NCBI GenBank assembly: GCA_024710005.1
Contig: JANJVQ010000007.1
Span: forward strand, 49,947 to 113,946
Source of the DNA: Paludibacter sp.
GTDB taxonomy: Bacteria; Bacteroidota; Bacteroidia; Bacteroidales; Paludibacteraceae
Direction: 5' to 3'
Length of the DNA stretch: 64,000 nt
Below the pieces are notes generated by a model. The model did no database searches and had not been told where the DNA came from. It was given only the letters and a program-made list of their open reading frames with translations. The translations under genes and the position numbers were made by a program. Positions 34,521 to 44,052 of the stretch are shown here, piece after piece (within the stretch, counting starts at the first letter, position 1; every line of letters starts with the position of its first letter).

Positions 34521-35735
34521 ATGATACGCATCTCAATCAGCGCTTTCATTATTTTATCTTTAGCTATTGCATTTACTGCATGTAACAAAAGCATTGGCGT
34601 TTCAAGTTCCACTACTGGCTGGCCTTACGACTACAAAGCGGAAAATGCTTTCAGAGCTTCGGCCGCCTTTTCATCACAGGTGCCCCCGGGCATGGTTGAA
34701 ATTCCGGGAGGAAGTTTTGTAGTCGACGATGTGGATGAGTTTGAAACGACTAACCGCAGAATTCGTCCGAACGAACTGAATACCCGCCGGACCTTATCGG
34801 TAAATAGTTTTTATATCGACAAACACGAAATACGGAATATCGACTGGCGTGAATATCTGAATTGGTTAACCGCGGTATATGGGAATGTAGCTCCCGAAAT
34901 CATTGAAAAAGCGAGACCAGATATGAATGCATGGACAAAAGGACTGAGCGATAACGAGCCATTTTTGATGAATTATTTTACGCATCCGTCGTTCAATGAA
35001 TATCCGGTGGTGTGCATCACCTGGGAACAGGCCGCTGCCTATTGTGCCTGGAGAAGCGATCGTGCCAACGAATTACGACTGATCAAAGCCGGTGTTATTC
35101 AGGCACCTAATTTCAGGGCGATTGCTGAAATGACAACCTTAGAAGCTGTTGAGAATGCTATATTTACTTCGAAGAAATTTTTTACCGGTCAGCAGGATAA
35201 CTTAGCAAAAACCTACAACAGCATGTATCCCGACTTCCGCTTACCTTCCGAAGACGAATGGGAATTTGCCGCTTATGCTCGTAAAAGTACAGATCCTGAA
35301 AACAAGGTCAGGATTTATCCATGGGGAGAAAGAAAAAACGGCAAATTATCTCAGCTACAACGTGATCAACAAAAGGCTCATTACAACCAAAGCGGTGCAA
35401 ACATAAACTCAAATGTATTCTCACGCACCGTTCCGGTGGGCTCTTTTGCCCCGAATGATTTTGGTTTATATAACATGGCCGGCAATGTAAACGAGTGGGT
35501 TTTTGATCAGTATACAACACGTGGCAACCTGAACAGGATTGACAGTGTGGATGTATTAGACACCTTCCTGCCTGATTATCACAAATCAGCCGACAGTCGT
35601 GTTTACAAAGGCGGTTCGTGGAAAGATCCGGTTTATTGGCTGCATCCTGCTTCCCGCAGGTATCTCGACCGCAACAAATCTGCTAACGACATTGGATTCC
35701 GCTGCGCGATGAGTATCGTTCCGGGACGTTTATGA
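34521..35735 (+). CDS. GldJ-like SUMF1-domain lipoprotein (gliding/T9SS-associated)
   Basis: 404 residues with a lipobox (AIAFTAC, Cys21). A short SSTTGWPYDY segment, typical of GldJ/GldK-like proteins, precedes a SUMF1/FGE-type fold (about 58-400: PGMVEIPGGSFVVDD, FYIDKHEIRNIDWREYLNWL, EYPVVCITWEQAAAYCAWRSD, FRLPSEDEWEFAAYA, YNMAGNVNEWVFD, YKGGSW, IGFRCAM). The two copper-binding cysteines of true formylglycine-generating enzymes, found after KGGS in a CxxxxC pattern, are absent (KGGSWKDPVYWL), so sulfatase activation is unlikely. In GldJ-family proteins the fold is structural and supports T9SS/gliding machinery. The assignment to GldJ rather than GldK/PorK is by overall pattern only. Its stop overlaps the converging sulfatase stop by 6 bases. 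Confidence 0.8.
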   Translation: MIRISISAFIILSLAIAFTACNKSIGVSSSTTGWPYDYKAENAFRASAAFSSQVPPGMVEIPGGSFVVDDVDEFETTNRRIRPNELNTRRTLSVNSFYIDKHEIRNIDWREYLNWLTAVYGNVAPEIIEKARPDMNAWTKGLSDNEPFLMNYFTHPSFNEYPVVCITWEQAAAYCAWRSDRANELRLIKAGVIQAPNFRAIAEMTTLEAVENAIFTSKKFFTGQQDNLAKTYNSMYPDFRLPSEDEWEFAAYARKSTDPENKVRIYPWGERKNGKLSQLQRDQQKAHYNQSGANINSNVFSRTVPVGSFAPNDFGLYNMAGNVNEWVFDQYTTRGNLNRIDSVDVLDTFLPDYHKSADSRVYKGGSWKDPVYWLHPASRRYLDRNKSANDIGFRCAMSIVPGRL

Positions 35736-38336
35736 TGTGATAAGTACTTTAGCTGTATAAGTTTTACCGGCAGCACGTGTACTGACAATATAAACGCCCT
35801 GTTGCAGTGATATCCATGTGTCACGTTGAACAATGTCAGAGAATACTGTTCTGCCGGTCAAATCATGTATGTAAATTACACGTGGTTCATTGACAAGCAT
35901 ATACAGACCTTTTTGTAATGTTTTTATATGCCATATTGACCTTTCTTCAGGCAATGATGGATTACCACTTACATTGGCAGTTTTTAACACAGGATATTTC
36001 TCCCCTTCCTGCAGTTGCCAAACGGTGTTAAAGTCCCAGCCCATCGTATGCTGATAAAAATTTTGGGTTGAGAAATCAGCAGGACTTAAGCGCATTTGTG
36101 GCGTAACAACATCCGCTCCGGTTCCATGATTTGCCCCCGCGTAGTTTAGCACAATATCATTCCTGGCATAAATTTGATTAAAACTTAAGGTTTTCGACTG
36201 CAGGGCAGTTCCAAAGAACAAATTTGGGGTACCCCCGCGAATCTCATCAGCTACAACTGCCACAGATTCCGCCTTAATCAGATCTGTTGCAACCGTGTTG
36301 TTACTGTTTATCACACCAAACAAGCCCCCGGCATAGTTACTGACAGTGCTGGTATTATTTGCCCGAACAGAGCCGGCAACATACACATTCTTTACCGAAA
36401 GGGAGTTCGAGGCAACATTTCCGATTAACCCACCCACCCTGGCGTTGGAACTTGCAGTTGCTTGAATGTCAGCATGGACATAACCATCGGTTATCAGGTT
36501 ATTCCCTGCAGTACTTTTCCCCGCAAGCCCTCCCACTTCTGTAGTCCCTTGTATGGTTCCGGTAACAAAAACCTGCTCAACATTATTATTCCCGTTCAGC
36601 AGACCGGTTAGTCCTCCTACCGGGGTAGTTCCTTTAATATTCACGTTTTCAATTCCCAGGTTTTTTATTGTCGCGTTCTCCATCTGACCGATAAACCCTT
36701 TATACCCACTTTCAGTTGTAATATGGATGTTTTTTACGGAAAAACCTTTCCCGTCAATGGTTCCGCTAAACTTCAACGGTGCATTGTCGGTGCTGACAAC
36801 AGCACCCAGCGGAACCCACTCAACACCATCAGGAATAAGGATATCGTTTTTCAGATAAAAAGTTTTATCAGGATTATTCCTCACAACCATCAGATCCTCA
36901 TAAGTAGTTATTGGATAAGGGAAATTATAGGTTTTCCCGTAATAATCGATATTCCATTCAAAAGGAGCCCTGAAATCATCCTGGCCTTCACCATAAGGAG
37001 GTAACACAAAAGGAGAAACAATCGCATCATATTGCTGAGCAAGGGCTTTCAGCCGGTTGTATTCGGATTGATGCGGCGCCTTGTTCCACATGTTTGTTTC
37101 TTCATATAACTGATCGGGATAATAAGAAAGAAAGTCATTCGATATATTCACCTTATCATTTTTTCCTTTCAGAATCAACTTATAGTTGTTATTTACAACA
37201 GCTCCGCATCCCAAATACAAGTCCCGTGTCAAAACAGGCTGTTCTCCCGAAAGCAAAGGAGCAATATCGAGCCCGTCAAAAGGTCGCTTAGGTTCTCCCT
37301 CAATTTTAAGTAAACTTCTGATAGTTGGCATGATGTCGACAAAGCCAACAACCTGTTTAATCGTCCTTTTCCCTGTCCACTTTGCCGGATAAGAAACAAC
37401 GGCAGGCGAGCGGACACCGCCATCAAACTCCTGAAACTTACCACCTCGTAATGAACCTGATGAAGCTCCGAAATTAGCATCAGCTCCATTATCACTGAAA
37501 AAAATAATCAGCGTATTATTTTCAATTCCATTATCCTGCAACGCTTTCCTGATGGCACCAATTCCTCTGTCCATACAGGTAACCATCGCCGAATAAGTCA
37601 CCCTGTCTTTTTCAGCTTTAGTAAGCTGACTAAAATTATTGGTATACAGGGCTATGTCTTCATCCTTGGCATTTAAAGGACTGTGTGGTGCGTTGAATGC
37701 CACATACAAAAAGAAAGGGTCATCGGACTGAGCGTACTCATTAATTAATCTGACCGATTCATCGGCAATTAAATCTGTAGTGTAACCCTGGTCATAACAA
37801 GGATCCCAGTTACGATGCCAGTCAAGCTGACCATCGCGGATATGGGTAAAATAATTTAACGCACCGTTATAATGTCCGTAAAAATGGGTGAATCCTCTGC
37901 TTAGCGGATGATACTCTTTCCGTGAATGTCCCAAATGCCATTTCCCCAACATAGCACGATTTGCGTAACCCGCTTTTCCTAACATCTCCGCGAGGGTTTC
38001 TTCTTCGGGATCAAGTCCGAAATCACGCCAGGGAGGTATCACGGTTTCGCGTAATCCAAAACGATTGGGATACCGTCCGGTCAGCATACCTGCCCGTGTA
38101 GGCGTGCTGACCGGAGCGGTATAAAACCGGTCTAAGATAATCCCATCCTGAGCTAATTTATCAATAGCGGGGGTTTTGACAGTACTGAAATGAAAGCCAA
38201 CATCGCCCCAGCCCAAATCATCGGCAAGTATGATGACCACATTCATCTTCTCGTTATTAGCAGCCTCTGATCCTGATAGCATCGAAGAGAACAAAAGCGG
38301 AATAACGGAAAGAGGCAAAGCCGTTGATTTGCTCAT
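35730..38336 (-). CDS. Sulfatase (S1, arylsulfatase B-like) fused to GLUG repeats and T9SS sorting domain
   Basis: 868 residues, signal peptide about 1-25. The sulfatase domain (about 30-450) has the metal site ILADDLGWGD, the modification motif S-T-P-T-R with Ser77, GKWHLGHSRKEYHPLSRGF, HSPL and FSDNGAD. The GKWHLG...RGF segment resembles arylsulfatase B/GalNAc-4-sulfatase enzymes. Residues about 530-770 are GLUG-type repeats (VGGLTGLLNGNNN, VGGLAGKSTAGNN, VGGLIGNVASNS), usually seen in adhesins. About 795-868 is a T9SS domain (IHDLTGRTVF). Predicted to remove sulfate esters at the cell surface. It is the last gene of the 14-gene minus-strand block. Confidence 0.92.
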   Translation of the reverse strand: MSKSTALPLSVIPLLFSSMLSGSEAANNEKMNVVIILADDLGWGDVGFHFSTVKTPAIDKLAQDGIILDRFYTAPVSTPTRAGMLTGRYPNRFGLRETVIPPWRDFGLDPEEETLAEMLGKAGYANRAMLGKWHLGHSRKEYHPLSRGFTHFYGHYNGALNYFTHIRDGQLDWHRNWDPCYDQGYTTDLIADESVRLINEYAQSDDPFFLYVAFNAPHSPLNAKDEDIALYTNNFSQLTKAEKDRVTYSAMVTCMDRGIGAIRKALQDNGIENNTLIIFFSDNGADANFGASSGSLRGGKFQEFDGGVRSPAVVSYPAKWTGKRTIKQVVGFVDIMPTIRSLLKIEGEPKRPFDGLDIAPLLSGEQPVLTRDLYLGCGAVVNNNYKLILKGKNDKVNISNDFLSYYPDQLYEETNMWNKAPHQSEYNRLKALAQQYDAIVSPFVLPPYGEGQDDFRAPFEWNIDYYGKTYNFPYPITTYEDLMVVRNNPDKTFYLKNDILIPDGVEWVPLGAVVSTDNAPLKFSGTIDGKGFSVKNIHITTESGYKGFIGQMENATIKNLGIENVNIKGTTPVGGLTGLLNGNNNVEQVFVTGTIQGTTEVGGLAGKSTAGNNLITDGYVHADIQATASSNARVGGLIGNVASNSLSVKNVYVAGSVRANNTSTVSNYAGGLFGVINSNNTVATDLIKAESVAVVADEIRGGTPNLFFGTALQSKTLSFNQIYARNDIVLNYAGANHGTGADVVTPQMRLSPADFSTQNFYQHTMGWDFNTVWQLQEGEKYPVLKTANVSGNPSLPEERSIWHIKTLQKGLYMLVNEPRVIYIHDLTGRTVFSDIVQRDTWISLQQGVYIVSTRAAGKTYTAKVLITS

Positions 38337-38376
38337 GAGATTATATTAAAACTAACTAATCTGTTTAACTGATTTA

Positions 38377-39738
38377 TCAGAATCGAACTTTGAGTACCTT
38401 ATTATCAACCGAAACAAGGTATATACCTCTGTTAGTCAATCTGAAATAAGCAGTTTCATTATCTGATTTCAGCTCCTGTACATTCAAAACAACTCCTCTC
38501 AAATCAATTAATTGAACCAATTGACCTTTTTTGCCACCTGAAATTCGCATCTCATGATCAGAGACAATGACACTTACAGAACCATCTAAGTATCCTGAGA
38601 AGATATTATTCGGAGCTTCATATTCATAAGCACCCATATCCACTACATTTTCAGCTATTCTGCTCTTATGACCCAAATCGAGACTTATTGCTGCTACTTC
38701 TTCATTTAAACCTGTATTAACACAAGGAGATGTCCCCTGTAAACGGAATGACGCATTATTAATTTCATTGATTTCTGTTTCATTAGCCCCTTTTCCAATG
38801 ATTGTCGAAGGAGAAACAAATCCGGGTACAACAGGTACTTCTGCATTTCTGTCAAGAAAGATATGATTTACATCATCTGTATTGGTAAATTTTGTGCTGG
38901 TACTTTCAACTGCACTGTGTTTGGATATAATAGTTCCTCCACCATTTATATTAGCATTGGCACCGTAACTGTTATAATCGGACCCATATAAATTATTATA
39001 AACAATTGAATTGATTAAATTCAGGTTAGAACTTGTTGCTCCAACCCCTATTGCTCCACCCGGGTTTACAGCTTTGTTATTGGCAAAGGTACAACTACGG
39101 GCAGTCACAGTTGTTGACCCACCAATTTGAATCGCACCCCCGTTCCCGGTCGAGGTATTGTTTATGAATAAAGAGTTTTCAATCGTAATTGTATTTGTAT
39201 TACAATGAATTGCGCCACCATGCTTAGCGTTTTGAGTAGCATTATTTCTGAAGATACAGTTACGTATAACAGCGCCGTTGTTGATAATCATGGCACCCCC
39301 ATTGACATCGGCAGGAGATAAACCGTTTTGAACGATTACCCCATCAAGTAAGCAGTCGATAGAGGTTGCATTAGAACCACGCTCTGTACCTAATGAGTTT
39401 CTGAACAGCTGGATGGCGTCATTTCCATCAAAGATTGTTTGATTTGTTGCCCAGTTTCTTTCACTCAACATCGTTTCAGTACCACTAAAACCTCCGTAAA
39501 TGAATAAATGATCGAAAAGAACAGTTGAAGAGAAAACATAGGTTCCGGCTTTCACCCATATTTGAGGTTTAACCTCCTGAACCCTGGCCACTTCGGCTGC
39601 TGCCGCAAAGTTGGAAGCATTCTCCCATGAAGAGCCATCTCCGGTACCCTCCGGAGTTACATACATCACTTCACCTACTGCAAGAACTTGCATGACAGGT
39701 ATAAAAAATACCACGAGATAAGTAAAAAGTTTTTTCAT
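38377..39738 (-). CDS. Secreted beta-helix protein (choice-of-anchor Q type) with T9SS domain
   Basis: 453 residues, signal peptide about 1-20. It opens with YVTPEGTGDGSSWENA and has PQIWVKAGTYVF, typical of choice-of-anchor-Q/polymorphic beta-helix proteins. Repeated GGAI/GGAM turns (GGAMIINNGAVIRNCIFRNN, GGAIHCNTNTITIENSLFINN, GGAIQIGGSTTV) build a parallel beta-helix at about 130-270. The C-terminal 75 residues (SVIVSDHEMRISGGKKGQLV to KVLKVRF) look like a T9SS domain. No catalytic motif recognised; it may be a surface glycan-binding or lyase-like protein. It lies 40 bases before the downstream sulfatase gene. Confidence 0.8.
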   Translation of the reverse strand: MKKLFTYLVVFFIPVMQVLAVGEVMYVTPEGTGDGSSWENASNFAAAAEVARVQEVKPQIWVKAGTYVFSSTVLFDHLFIYGGFSGTETMLSERNWATNQTIFDGNDAIQLFRNSLGTERGSNATSIDCLLDGVIVQNGLSPADVNGGAMIINNGAVIRNCIFRNNATQNAKHGGAIHCNTNTITIENSLFINNTSTGNGGAIQIGGSTTVTARSCTFANNKAVNPGGAIGVGATSSNLNLINSIVYNNLYGSDYNSYGANANINGGGTIISKHSAVESTSTKFTNTDDVNHIFLDRNAEVPVVPGFVSPSTIIGKGANETEINEINNASFRLQGTSPCVNTGLNEEVAAISLDLGHKSRIAENVVDMGAYEYEAPNNIFSGYLDGSVSVIVSDHEMRISGGKKGQLVQLIDLRGVVLNVQELKSDNETAYFRLTNRGIYLVSVDNKVLKVRF

Positions 39739-39893
39739 ACTGAATAGAATTTAAAATTAGTATGATGCAAATTAATACTAAAAATAAATTCTAAACGATT
39801 ACTTATGTTCAGACTATATGCAATCTTGTTCAGATGTCTTTTCGGCGATTCTTATATGGATATTATTGCCGGGAGAAGCGCAGAGCAGTTATA

Positions 39894-41420
39894 TCAGTGT
39901 TGAGTATCCTGATATTTTTTCTGTAAAGTCTTTAACTTTTTATGAAGCTGACTCCGGATTTTCGCGTAGGCAGGATCGTCATACACGCTTTTCATCTCGC
40001 GTGGATCTGTTTCAAGGTCATACAACTCCCATTCATCGACTTTATCGTAAAAATGAATCAGTTTGTACCTTTCAGTCCGGACTCCGTAATGCGGCAAAAC
40101 CGAATGGGGTTGAGGATATTCATAATAATGATAATAGATCGCATCCCGCCATTTCGTTTTTTTCCCGGCCACTACATTCCGAAATGATTCGCCCTGTATA
40201 TCTTTCGGAATTTTAATGCCAGCGTAATCAAGGAAAGTCGGAGCAAAATCAATATTCTGAATCATCTGATTACACACCATGCCCGCTTGTATTTCTTTTG
40301 GGTATCTGATTAACAGCGGTGTCCGGAGAGATTCCTCATACATAAACCTTTTATCGAACCACCCGTGCTCTCCTAAATAGAATCCCTGATCAGAGGTATA
40401 AACAATAATTGTGTTTTCCTCCAAACCATTAGCTTTCAGGTAATCGAGCAGCTCCCCCACGCCATCATCAACTGACTGAATACAACGAAGGTAATCTTTG
40501 ATATACCGGTTAAATTTCCATTTAAATAAGTCCTCCTTATTTTCAGGCTTATTCAGCATAAAATTATTGTTTTCTGAGTCATACGCAGCTCTCCATGCTG
40601 CCCTTTGTTTATCATCGAAACGAGAATTCAATTCTTTTCCATGGCTGGTAAGAGCATTAGTATATGGATCGTTTTCAAACTTCATATCATGTCCCCACTC
40701 CATATCCCGGCCTATCTCCATTTTCTGATGTTTTGCGGCTGTACCCCGACCGGCATAATCATCAAAGAAATTGTCAGGCACATTAAATGTTTTATCATCA
40801 TAGAGATTCAGATATTTTGCTTCCGGTTGCCAGGGGCGATGTGGAGCTTTCTGGTGATAAAGCATGCAAAATGGTTTTGATTTATCCCTTTTTTTGTCTA
40901 ACCAGTCAAGTGCAAACTGTGTGGTCAGCGTTGTTACATATCCCGGAAAAACCTTTCTCACCCCGTTTTCAATGAAAACGGGATTGTAGTACTGTCCCTG
41001 ACCGGGCAAAATATTGGTGTAATCAAAACCCTGTGGTGTTCCGGGAATGTGAATCTTACCTATCATGGCAGTCTGATATCCGTTTTGTTGCAGTATCCTG
41101 ACAAAATTTTGCTGATTCCAATCAAATTTACTATCCTGATTATCGGTTTTCCCATTCAGGTGATTAAACTTACCCGTCAGCATCACGGCACGGCTGGGAG
41201 CTGAAATCGAATTAGTTACAAAAGCACGTTGAAAAATCACACCCTCCTTAGCCAGGCGGTCGATATTCGGTGTTTCATTGAGTCCGTGACCATAAGCGCT
41301 GATGGCCTGATAGGCATGGTCGTCGCTCATGATAAATATTATATTCGGCCTTTGCTGAGCTGGCACTGTAGATGCCATTAACAAACCCATACCGGCTGTG
41401 AATAATACATTTTTTTTCAT
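39894..41420 (-). CDS. Sulfatase, S1 family
   Basis: 508 residues, signal peptide about 1-21 (STVPAQ). Motifs: metal-binding IFIMSDDHAYQAIS, modification site S-A-P-S-R with Ser73 followed by AVMLTGK, GYQTAMIGKIHI, MLYHQKAPHRPW, YTSDQGFYLGEHGW and a C-terminal cap (WELYDLETDPREMKSVYDDP). Overall it looks like the GlcNAc-6-sulfatase/heparan-sulfatase-like branch of S1, but the subfamily is a guess. There is no T9SS tail, so periplasmic or released by another route. Located between the GH2 and beta-helix genes; the 155-base gap downstream shows no clear terminator. Confidence 0.93.
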   Translation of the reverse strand: MKKNVLFTAGMGLLMASTVPAQQRPNIIFIMSDDHAYQAISAYGHGLNETPNIDRLAKEGVIFQRAFVTNSISAPSRAVMLTGKFNHLNGKTDNQDSKFDWNQQNFVRILQQNGYQTAMIGKIHIPGTPQGFDYTNILPGQGQYYNPVFIENGVRKVFPGYVTTLTTQFALDWLDKKRDKSKPFCMLYHQKAPHRPWQPEAKYLNLYDDKTFNVPDNFFDDYAGRGTAAKHQKMEIGRDMEWGHDMKFENDPYTNALTSHGKELNSRFDDKQRAAWRAAYDSENNNFMLNKPENKEDLFKWKFNRYIKDYLRCIQSVDDGVGELLDYLKANGLEENTIIVYTSDQGFYLGEHGWFDKRFMYEESLRTPLLIRYPKEIQAGMVCNQMIQNIDFAPTFLDYAGIKIPKDIQGESFRNVVAGKKTKWRDAIYYHYYEYPQPHSVLPHYGVRTERYKLIHFYDKVDEWELYDLETDPREMKSVYDDPAYAKIRSQLHKKLKTLQKKYQDTQH

Positions 41421-41473
41421 GATATTGATATTAAATTAAAGAGTTACAAATTTGATGATTGTATCAAAGCATG

Positions 41474-41481
41474 CAAAATTA
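41474..41481 (-). promoter_or_regulatory. Candidate -7 element for the sulfatase at 39894
   Basis: The minus strand reads TAATTTTG (TAnnTTTG), 53 bases upstream of the sulfatase ATG, in the gap behind the GH2 gene. Confidence 0.4.
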
Positions 41482-41517
41482 ATAAAACATCTGATAAATG
41501 ACTTGCACTATTGTACT

Positions 41518-44028
41518 TTATTCAATTACTATGGTTGTTTCAACCGGTCTCAACCAGGGAGCAGAAAATTTCACTTTCACCTTTCCGGATTCTCCTTTTG
41601 CCTGAATATAAGCCAGTATCCTGCCATGAAAAACCCGGTGTTTATGGTCTGTATAATCACTCATGTCTTTGTTATTGCTGGCTTCCAGTCCCAGTAAACG
41701 AGCCGGACCGGCAATCTGGCAAGTAACTTCATCATCACTCAGCATAACGGGAATTCCTTTTTCGTCAACAACCTCCACTACCACATGTGCAACACCATCG
41801 TCTTTACTGATTACAGAATTTACAGTAGTTACCTTCAGGGCATAAGGTCTGGATGAAGTCTGGATACCGGATATCGCCAGTTTATTGCCTGCTTTGTCCA
41901 TGCCCACCACTTCCAGTTTCCCTGCACGATATGGAATATCCCACATGATGATACCGGTTTCTGCATCATAGGCTTTTTCATCTCCTGCCAATTCGCCATT
42001 CAGTAAAAGCTTTGCTTTGGCGGCATTGGTATAGCACACCACCCGTATTGATTGACCTTCAGTATAATTCCAGACCGGCCAGGCATCCATTGAGGGTTTT
42101 TCATCTTTTTTCTTATTGTTATTCTCCGCTTCGAGTTGCGACCAGACATCCTGCATTTGGGTTCCGCTACCCTCTCCAGGGGTTGGATAAGTCCCGATAT
42201 AGGCCATAGGTTGATCAGACCATAGTGACTGCCGGAAATATCCCCGGGGTTTGATGAAGCCTCCCAAATCCAGCAAACCTGAGTAGAAACCTCTTGAGGG
42301 CCAACGACCGGATTCTCCCAGGTAATCAATACCGGTCCACAAAAACTGACCAAAGATAAACTCCCTTTCCTGCACAGCTTTCCAGGCCGACAAGTCATGC
42401 CTGTTCTCACTCCCGTAAATCACCCTTTCCGGATATTTGGCATGGTCTTCATCGTATTTCTTTTCAGTATAATTATAACCCGTGATGTCGAGGGCGCCCG
42501 GGTATTCCGTCATATTCGACATGGCTACACCGGCCAATCCTGCAGTAACGGGCCGCGAAGGGTCATATTGGCGAACAACAGCTGCCAGTTTTTTCGCGAT
42601 AACTCCCAACCGCATGGCGTCAGGCGCATCCTTTTTGTAACCACCAAAAATCGGTTGCGTGAAACCTGTCTCCCGTCCACCATCCAAAACCGGATGTGAA
42701 TAGGGGTCGTTGGGATAATCCACCTCATTACCAATGCTCCAGGCAAAAATAGAAATGTGATTCCGATCTCTTCTCACCATATCAGCCAAATCCTTTTCCC
42801 CCCATTCAGCAAAGAAATCATAAGATCCCTGGAAACCGGGTTTGCCTACATTCCAGCCTTCCAACCATTTTCTCTTCGGAAATTCCCATTCATCATAGGC
42901 TTCATTTTTCACGAGTAAGCCCAGTTCGTCACACAGTTCATACAGATGCGATGCTTGTGGGTTGTGACTGGTGCGGATGGCATTCACTCCCACCTCTTTC
43001 AGGGCAAGAAGCCTTCTTTTCCAAACCTCTTTATAGGATGCTGCTCCCAGTACACCTGCATCATGATGCAGACACACCCCCTTCACTTTCATCCATTTTC
43101 CATTCAGCGCAAAGCCTTTGTCCGGATCAAATGTAAAAGAACGGATACCTGTTCTGGTAACGGCTTCATCAATCACCTTTCCGTCCTGCAACACTTTCGT
43201 TTTCAACTGATATAAAGCCGGATTATCCAGATCCCAAAGTAGGGGATTTTTCACCTGAAGTTGTGCCATGATTTTATTATTCTTTCCGGCAAGCAGTTTC
43301 ATTTTTTGTGATGATTTAGCCACCACTTTTCCATCCGGAGCTACCAGTTCGTTTACAACTGTAAGTGAGACATCAACCGTAGTTCCGTTAGTCAGTTCCA
43401 CCCCGGCATGCACGATAGCCGATTGAGCTGATTTTACTTCAGGATAAGCGAAAACACCCCATTGTGCGATATGTACCGGATTTGCATAAACCACCCAGAC
43501 ATCCCGATAAATACCAGAACCTGTGTACCAGCGGGAATCGGCATCCTGACTATGATCCACTTTTACAGCCACCTGATTATCTTCGCCATATTTCACAAAA
43601 GGTGTTGCATCGTACATAAAAGAAATATAACCATTGGGACGTACTCCCAACGACTGACCATTGATAAACACCTCGCTGCGGTTGTATACACCCTCGAAAT
43701 ACAGATAGACTTTCTCTCCTTTACGTGACGCAGGAATCTGAAGCGACTTCCGATACCAGCCAATTCCCCCGGGCAAATAACCGGTGCAGCTCGACAGCGT
43801 CGGGCTCAACTGGCCTTCAACACTCCAATCGTGAGGAAGATGTACTTTTTGCCAGCGTTGATCGTTAAAACCAGCTTTCACGGCATTGGGAGTATCGCCC
43901 AAATTAAACCTCCAGTTATCATTTATTTTTTCAGGTTTACCAAATGAAACCTGTGCCATGGTTATTGGGGAACAGCAAATAACAAACAATAATGCTATTT
44001 GTAAAAATGTACGCTTTGTGTGAGTCAT
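41518..44028 (-). CDS. GH2-family beta-galactosidase-like enzyme
   Basis: 836 residues from ATG 44028; the longer frame opens only with a TTG at 44037. Signal peptide MTHTKRTFLQIALLFVICCSPITMAQ. GH2 layout: jelly-roll (about 30-190, LPHDWSVEG), Ig-like domain (190-300), TIM barrel (305-600) and C-terminal beta domains. Catalytic acid/base is the Glu of SIGNEV (about residue 435) and the nucleophile the Glu of YGSEN (about 541). RTSHNPQASHLYELCDELGLL is the usual barrel signature. Exo-beta-galactosidase is most likely by similarity, but GH2 also holds glucuronidases and mannosidases. Sits 15 bases behind the T9SS sulfatase gene, so both should be co-transcribed. Confidence 0.93.
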   Translation of the reverse strand: MTHTKRTFLQIALLFVICCSPITMAQVSFGKPEKINDNWRFNLGDTPNAVKAGFNDQRWQKVHLPHDWSVEGQLSPTLSSCTGYLPGGIGWYRKSLQIPASRKGEKVYLYFEGVYNRSEVFINGQSLGVRPNGYISFMYDATPFVKYGEDNQVAVKVDHSQDADSRWYTGSGIYRDVWVVYANPVHIAQWGVFAYPEVKSAQSAIVHAGVELTNGTTVDVSLTVVNELVAPDGKVVAKSSQKMKLLAGKNNKIMAQLQVKNPLLWDLDNPALYQLKTKVLQDGKVIDEAVTRTGIRSFTFDPDKGFALNGKWMKVKGVCLHHDAGVLGAASYKEVWKRRLLALKEVGVNAIRTSHNPQASHLYELCDELGLLVKNEAYDEWEFPKRKWLEGWNVGKPGFQGSYDFFAEWGEKDLADMVRRDRNHISIFAWSIGNEVDYPNDPYSHPVLDGGRETGFTQPIFGGYKKDAPDAMRLGVIAKKLAAVVRQYDPSRPVTAGLAGVAMSNMTEYPGALDITGYNYTEKKYDEDHAKYPERVIYGSENRHDLSAWKAVQEREFIFGQFLWTGIDYLGESGRWPSRGFYSGLLDLGGFIKPRGYFRQSLWSDQPMAYIGTYPTPGEGSGTQMQDVWSQLEAENNNKKKDEKPSMDAWPVWNYTEGQSIRVVCYTNAAKAKLLLNGELAGDEKAYDAETGIIMWDIPYRAGKLEVVGMDKAGNKLAISGIQTSSRPYALKVTTVNSVISKDDGVAHVVVEVVDEKGIPVMLSDDEVTCQIAGPARLLGLEASNNKDMSDYTDHKHRVFHGRILAYIQAKGESGKVKVKFSAPWLRPVETTIVIE

Positions 44029-44052
44029 GTCAGACAATTATTTATTAAGTTT

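Noticed and set aside
34521..35735. Annotation as formylglycine-generating enzyme for the nearby sulfatases
   Set aside because: The catalytic/copper-binding cysteine pair is missing and the sulfatases are serine-type, needing a radical-SAM maturase instead.
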